Below are positions 7,602 through 10,888 of a DNA stretch of 10,888 bases, piece after piece. This DNA comes from Clostridiaceae bacterium (GTDB taxonomy: Bacteria; Bacillota; Clostridia; Saccharofermentanales; UBA5734): the NCBI GenBank assembly GCA_012519875.1, contig JAAYPL010000159.1, forward strand, positions 1-10,888. Direction: 5' to 3'. The number at the start of each line of letters is the position of its first letter. The stretch's first letter is position 1. The notes under the pieces are model-generated. The model saw only the letters and a program-made list of their open reading frames with translations, was not told the DNA's origin and did not search any database. Both the position numbers and the translations under genes were made by a program.

Positions 7602-7620
7602 AATAAACTGCTGGTTTATT
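7602..7620 (-). promoter_or_regulatory. Small leader hairpin before tuf
   Basis: AATAAAC and GTTTATT form a perfect 7-pair stem around the loop CAGCA on the mRNA strand, starting about 45 bases before the tuf ATG. The GGAGG ribosome binding site lies a few bases downstream of it, 11 bases before the start codon. The stem is A/U-rich and weak. It lacks a terminator-type U run, so it may be a stability or spacing element of the leader, or chance. Confidence 0.3.
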
Positions 7621-7652
7621 TTTACTACATAACATTCAGACTGTCATAGACC

Positions 7653-7680
7653 ATTTTACACGATTTGGCGGATTTGGCAA
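7653..7680 (-). promoter_or_regulatory. Predicted sigma-A promoter for tuf
   Basis: In the fusA-tuf spacer the minus strand carries TTGCCA (7680-7675) and TAAAAT (7658-7653) separated by 16 bases, four and five matches to the -35 and -10 consensus respectively. Initiation would fall near 7646, giving a leader of about 70 bases. A separate tuf promoter inside the str operon is known in other bacteria and fits the high demand for EF-Tu. The call rests on hexamer matching only. Confidence 0.5.
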
Positions 7681-7717
7681 TGCCGGAATTCGCAAAAACG
7701 TGATAAAACAGGCCTTC

Positions 7718-9790
7718 TCATTTTTTGAGGATGGTTTCCATGATACCTTTAGGAATTTCCTCAAAATGACTGATCTGCATCACGAATGTCCCCCGACCCT
7801 GTGTGCGTGAACGAAGCGCCGTGGCATAGCCGAACATTTGTGACAGCGGAACAAAAGTCCGGATGGACTTGATGCCGGAGAGATCGCCGATGCCCTCAAT
7901 TCGACCGCGACGTGCGTTGATATCGCCCATCACGTCGCCGAGATAGTCTTCCGGAACCAGAATATCGACCCGCATAATCGGTTCGAGCAGAACCGGGTCA
8001 GCTTTGCGGCAGGCTTCCCGAAAGCCCATTGAGCCGGCGATCTTGAATGCCAGTTCCGACGAATCGACCTCATGGTATGAACCATCGACAACCGTCACCC
8101 GAATGTCGACAACCGGATAACCGCCGAGCACACCGTTGTTCATGGCTTCCCGGATACCGGCATCGATCGGTGCAATGTATTCCTTCGGAATGGCGCCACC
8201 GACGATCTTGTTGACAAATTCGTAGCCGGTTCCCGGCTCCATGGGCTCAATTTCCAGAACACAATGACCATACTGGCCGCGGCCGCCGGACTGACGGACA
8301 AATCTGCCCTCGGCGGCTGCAGCCTTGCGGATGGTTTCCTTGTAAGCGACCTGAGGTTGACCGACATTGGCTTCAACCTTGAATTCGCGGAACAAGCGAT
8401 CAACGATAATATCAAGATGCAATTCACCCATGCCGGAGATAATGGTCTGACCGGTATCCTGGTCGGTAATTGTCCGGAAAGTCGGATCTTCCTCTGACAG
8501 TTTGGCCAGCGCGTTCATCATCTTGTCCTGGCTGGCCTTGGATTTAGGTTCAATAGCCACCGAAATGACCGGTTCAGGAAACTCCATGGATTCCAAAACA
8601 ATCGGATGTTTTTCATCACATAAGGTATCGCCGGTCGTCGTGTCTCTGAGACCCACGGCAGCAGCAATATCACCGGCATAAACCCGACTGATTTCCTCGC
8701 GGTGGTTGGAATGCATCTGCAGAATGCGACTGATACGCTCACGCTTGTTCTTCACCGAATTGTAGGCATAGGTGCCTGCTTCCAAGCTACCGGAATAAAC
8801 GCGGAAGAAACATAGTTTTCCGACAAAGGGATCGGTCATGATCTTGAAGGCCAGGGCCGAGAACGGCGCGTTGTCGTCACTCGGACGCTGGTCCTCTTTC
8901 CCGGTAGACGGATGGACACCGGTAATCGGCGGAACATCCAAGGGAGACGGCATGTAATCAATGACAGCATCCAGAACCAACTGAACACCTTTGTTTTTGT
9001 AGGATGAGCCACAACAAACCGGTGTGATCCGACAGGCGATGGTGGCGCGACGCAGCGCTGCCCGCAATTCATCTTCGGTGATGTTCTCACCTTCAAGGAA
9101 TTTCACCGTCAGATCTTCATCGGTCTCGGCAATGGCTTCCACCATGCGATCATGCCATGTTTGGGCGGATTCCATCATATCATCAGGAATCTCGGTCTCT
9201 TCGATCACCTTGCCCAGGTCATCGTCTTCGCTGTAAATTTCGGCCTTCATCTTGATCAAGTCAATGATTCCGGTAAAGGATTCTTCCTTGCCGATCGGCA
9301 GCTGAATCGGAACGGCATTGGTTCTGAGCCGATCCTTCATCATTTCCACGGCACGGAAGAAGTTGGCACCGAGAATGTCCATTTTATTGACGTAGGCCAG
9401 GCGCGGCACCTTGTAGTGGTCGGCTTGACGCCAAACCGTTTCGGTCTGAGGCTCAACGCCGCCTTTGGCGCAGAACACGGTGACAGCGCCGTCCAGCACG
9501 CGCAGCGAGCGTTCGACCTCCACCGTAAAATCCACATGACCCGGCGTATCGATAATGTTAATACGCATGCCTTTCCACTGAGCGGTTGTTGCGGCCGAAG
9601 TGATTGTAATACCACGTTCCTGCTCCAACTCCATCCAGTCCATGGTGGCTGCGCCCTCATGGGTCTCGCCGAGCTTGTGAATCCTGCCTGTATAAAACAG
9701 GATGCGCTCGGTGGTGGTTGTTTTGCCTGCATCGATATGGGCCATAATGCCGATATTCCGCGTGTTTTCAAGCGAAAATTCTCTGGGCAT
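7718..9790 (-). CDS. fusA: Elongation factor G
   Basis: EF-G is the cytoplasmic GTPase that drives translocation of tRNA and mRNA after peptide-bond formation; with ribosome recycling factor it also splits post-termination ribosomes. The protein is 690 residues, the normal length. G-domain motifs are complete: AHIDAGKT (17-24), RGITI (59-63), DTPGH (81-85) and NKMD (135-138). Domains II to V follow, including GELHLDIIVDRL and, near the C-terminus, the MFGYATALRS stretch typical of domain V. GGVEPQTETVWRQAD (110-124) resembles clostridial EF-G. The ATG at 9790 has a GGGAGGAG ribosome binding site 10 bases upstream and lies 24 bases after the rpsG stop, so it is co-transcribed with the ribosomal protein genes. 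It appears intact, with no sign of being the EF-G2 or tetracycline-protection paralogue type. Fusidic acid status was not judged. Confidence 0.97.
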   Translation of the reverse strand: MPREFSLENTRNIGIMAHIDAGKTTTTERILFYTGRIHKLGETHEGAATMDWMELEQERGITITSAATTAQWKGMRINIIDTPGHVDFTVEVERSLRVLDGAVTVFCAKGGVEPQTETVWRQADHYKVPRLAYVNKMDILGANFFRAVEMMKDRLRTNAVPIQLPIGKEESFTGIIDLIKMKAEIYSEDDDLGKVIEETEIPDDMMESAQTWHDRMVEAIAETDEDLTVKFLEGENITEDELRAALRRATIACRITPVCCGSSYKNKGVQLVLDAVIDYMPSPLDVPPITGVHPSTGKEDQRPSDDNAPFSALAFKIMTDPFVGKLCFFRVYSGSLEAGTYAYNSVKNKRERISRILQMHSNHREEISRVYAGDIAAAVGLRDTTTGDTLCDEKHPIVLESMEFPEPVISVAIEPKSKASQDKMMNALAKLSEEDPTFRTITDQDTGQTIISGMGELHLDIIVDRLFREFKVEANVGQPQVAYKETIRKAAAAEGRFVRQSGGRGQYGHCVLEIEPMEPGTGYEFVNKIVGGAIPKEYIAPIDAGIREAMNNGVLGGYPVVDIRVTVVDGSYHEVDSSELAFKIAGSMGFREACRKADPVLLEPIMRVDILVPEDYLGDVMGDINARRGRIEGIGDLSGIKSIRTFVPLSQMFGYATALRSRTQGRGTFVMQISHFEEIPKGIMETILKK

Positions 9791-9814
9791 CGACTTAAAG
9801 CTCCTCCCTCGGGG

Positions 9815-10285
9815 TTACCATCTGTAGTGGGCAAACGCGCGGTTGGCGTCGGCCATGCGATGCATATCTTCTTTTCTCTTAAATGCACCGCCGGTACTGT
9901 TGTATGCATCATAGATCTCATTGGCCAGGCGCTCACGCATGGTGCGCTCGTTGCGCTTCCGGGCATGATCAACCAACCAGCGGAGACCCAGGGTCAGGCG
10001 CCGCTCCGGACGTACTTCAACCGGCACTTGGTAGTTCGAGCCGCCAACGCGCCGTGCCTTGACTTCCAGCATCGGCATGACGTTCTCCAGAGCCTTGATG
10101 AAAACCTCCAGGGGATCCTGATTTGTACGCTCTTTGACAATATCAAAAGCATCGTAACAAATTTTTTGCGCTATTCCTTTTTTGCCGTCCAACATGATGT
10201 TGTTGACCAGTTTGGTCACACGAACGTCATGGTAAATCGGATCAGGAAGCACTTCTCGTTTCGGGACATGGCCTTTTCTTGGCAC
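9815..10285 (-). CDS. rpsG: 30S ribosomal protein S7
   Basis: S7 is a primary 16S rRNA-binding protein that nucleates assembly of the 30S head and lies near the E site. The 156-residue length is standard. Conserved blocks are the MPRKG start, VKARRVGGSNYQVPVEVRPERR in two adjoining stretches (about 75-97) and the C-terminal ANRAFAHYRW. The start codon is GTG at 10285, read as Met, placed by an AGAGGAGGG ribosome binding site 7 bases upstream and by the conserved N-terminus. It follows rpsL after an unusually long 159-base spacer and precedes fusA by 24 bases. In E. coli, S7 represses its own str-operon translation by binding the rpsL-rpsG spacer. A hairpin just upstream of this ribosome binding site could play the same role here, but that is inference. 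Confidence 0.97.
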   Translation of the reverse strand: MPRKGHVPKREVLPDPIYHDVRVTKLVNNIMLDGKKGIAQKICYDAFDIVKERTNQDPLEVFIKALENVMPMLEVKARRVGGSNYQVPVEVRPERRLTLGLRWLVDHARKRNERTMRERLANEIYDAYNSTGGAFKRKEDMHRMADANRAFAHYRW

Positions 10286-10302
10286 TTGTCTTCCCTCCTC
10301 TC

Positions 10303-10337
10303 ATGATCATGCGGACCCGGTATGGATCCGATATCAT
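10303..10337 (-). promoter_or_regulatory. Hairpin upstream of rpsG ribosome binding site, possible S7 autoregulatory site
   Basis: On the mRNA strand CGGATCC (10330-10324) pairs with GGGTCCG (10318-10312), seven pairs including one G-U, around a 5-base loop ATACC. An outer five-pair stem, ATGAT (10337-10333) with ATCAT (10307-10303), encloses it across an internal loop. The structure ends two bases before the AGAGGAGGG site of rpsG, so its stability or occupation by a protein could affect initiation at the GTG codon. S7 control through this spacer is known in E. coli; its use here is a guess. Confidence 0.4.
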
Positions 10338-10444
10338 AGGTACTCACGTCTTTGGACCGTGTCTCGTGCAGCTACAGCCATGACCACTTATTTAAAAAGC
10401 AATCTATGACAGTGTACTGATCACACTATTGTCCAACCGGCAAC

Positions 10445-10873
10445 TTAGTTCTTGACCTTGGCGGTCTTGGGTTTTTTGGCTCCATATTTTGAGCGGCCCT
10501 GCATACGATTGGCAACGCCGGCCGTATCGAGCGTCCCTCGAATAACATGGTAGCGCACACCGGGCAGATCCTTGACACGACCGCCCCTGATCAGGACAAC
10601 GGAGTGTTCCTGCAGGTTATGGCCGATACCGGGAATATAAGCCGTGACCTCGATCTGGTTGGTCAGGCGGACCCTGGCAACCTTTCGCAGAGCTGAATTC
10701 GGTTTTTTCGGCGTTGTGGTCTTGACCACGATGCAGGTGCCGCGCTTTTGAGGCGAGGCCAACACAGTGGAACGCTTTCTCAACGTATTCATTGAGGTCT
10801 GCAAAGCCGGCGAATGGGATTTGTAGCTCTTGGAAACCCGTCCCGCTTTAACCAATTGGTTGAACGTAGGCAT
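10445..10873 (-). CDS. rpsL: 30S ribosomal protein S12
   Basis: S12 lies at the decoding centre of the small ribosomal subunit and controls tRNA selection; it is the classic streptomycin-resistance target. The 142-residue protein shows the family signatures TTTPKKPNSALRK (about residues 52-64) and GRVKDLPGVRYH (about 98-109). The lysines equivalent to E. coli K43 and K88 (here K56 and K101) are unaltered, so nothing suggests streptomycin resistance. D102 is the residue that RimO methylthiolates in other bacteria. Between SPALQ and PQKRG there is an insertion of about 13 residues relative to E. coli, as in Bacillus S12, which supports a Bacillota origin. I chose the ATG at 10873 rather than the in-frame TTG one codon upstream, because the AAGGAGG ribosome binding site lies 7 bases before the ATG and MPT is the usual start. 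It is the first str-operon gene in the window; its promoter is outside. Confidence 0.97.
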   Translation of the reverse strand: MPTFNQLVKAGRVSKSYKSHSPALQTSMNTLRKRSTVLASPQKRGTCIVVKTTTPKKPNSALRKVARVRLTNQIEVTAYIPGIGHNLQEHSVVLIRGGRVKDLPGVRYHVIRGTLDTAGVANRMQGRSKYGAKKPKTAKVKN

Positions 10874-10888
10874 CAATACACCTCCTTC

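Noticed and set aside
6937..7632. Plus-strand open frame (231 codons) opposite tuf
   Set aside because: Antisense to EF-Tu, no recognisable motif, and its sequence mirrors the conserved tuf codons.
9152..10306. Long plus-strand open frame (384 codons) opposite fusA and rpsG
   Set aside because: It lies antisense to two unmistakable conserved genes, shows no recognisable domain, and has no good ribosome binding site; it is explained by codon bias of the real genes.

Overview
The window is a stretch of bacterial chromosome with eight genes, all on the minus strand, so transcription runs from high to low coordinates. From the right end they are rpsL, rpsG, fusA, tuf, lon, a LigB/MEMO-type dioxygenase-fold–AMMECR1 fusion, amrS (radical SAM), and a membrane-anchored NlpC/P60 cell-wall hydrolase. 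The organism is most likely a Bacillota (Firmicutes) member, probably Clostridia. Ribosomal protein S12 carries the internal insertion found in Bacillus-type S12, EF-G and EF-Tu read like clostridial versions, Shine-Dalgarno sites are strong and purine-rich, and the LigB-AMMECR1 fusion beside AmrS is common in anaerobic Clostridia. The order and species cannot be fixed from sequence reading alone.

Region by region: 10873-7718 is the classical str operon (S12, S7, EF-G). A 159-base spacer between rpsL and rpsG can fold next to the rpsG ribosome binding site. tuf (7575-6376) follows after 142 bases that hold a credible promoter of its own and a small leader hairpin. tuf ends in a stem-loop terminator (6318-6348) that sits directly before the lon start. 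lon (6298-3869) encodes a full-length, catalytically intact Lon protease with a lysine-rich N-terminal extension. After lon comes an extended -10 promoter, then the tightly coupled pair LigB-AMMECR1 (3804-2371) and amrS (2357-1482), which form the AmmeMemoRadiSam module of unknown biochemical function. A 174-base spacer with a perfect 12-base tandem repeat and promoter-like hexamers leads into the NlpC/P60 gene (1307-60). That protein has one membrane segment, an SH3b-like domain, a Pro-Thr linker and a C-terminal peptidase domain.

The first four genes serve translation. Lon adds protein quality control, and the last three genes look like separately transcribed units. The most interesting part is the LigB-AMMECR1/AmrS module, a widely conserved system whose substrate is not established. 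No mobile element, CRISPR array, tRNA or rRNA was seen. No wholly new system is evident; most of the window is conserved housekeeping DNA.
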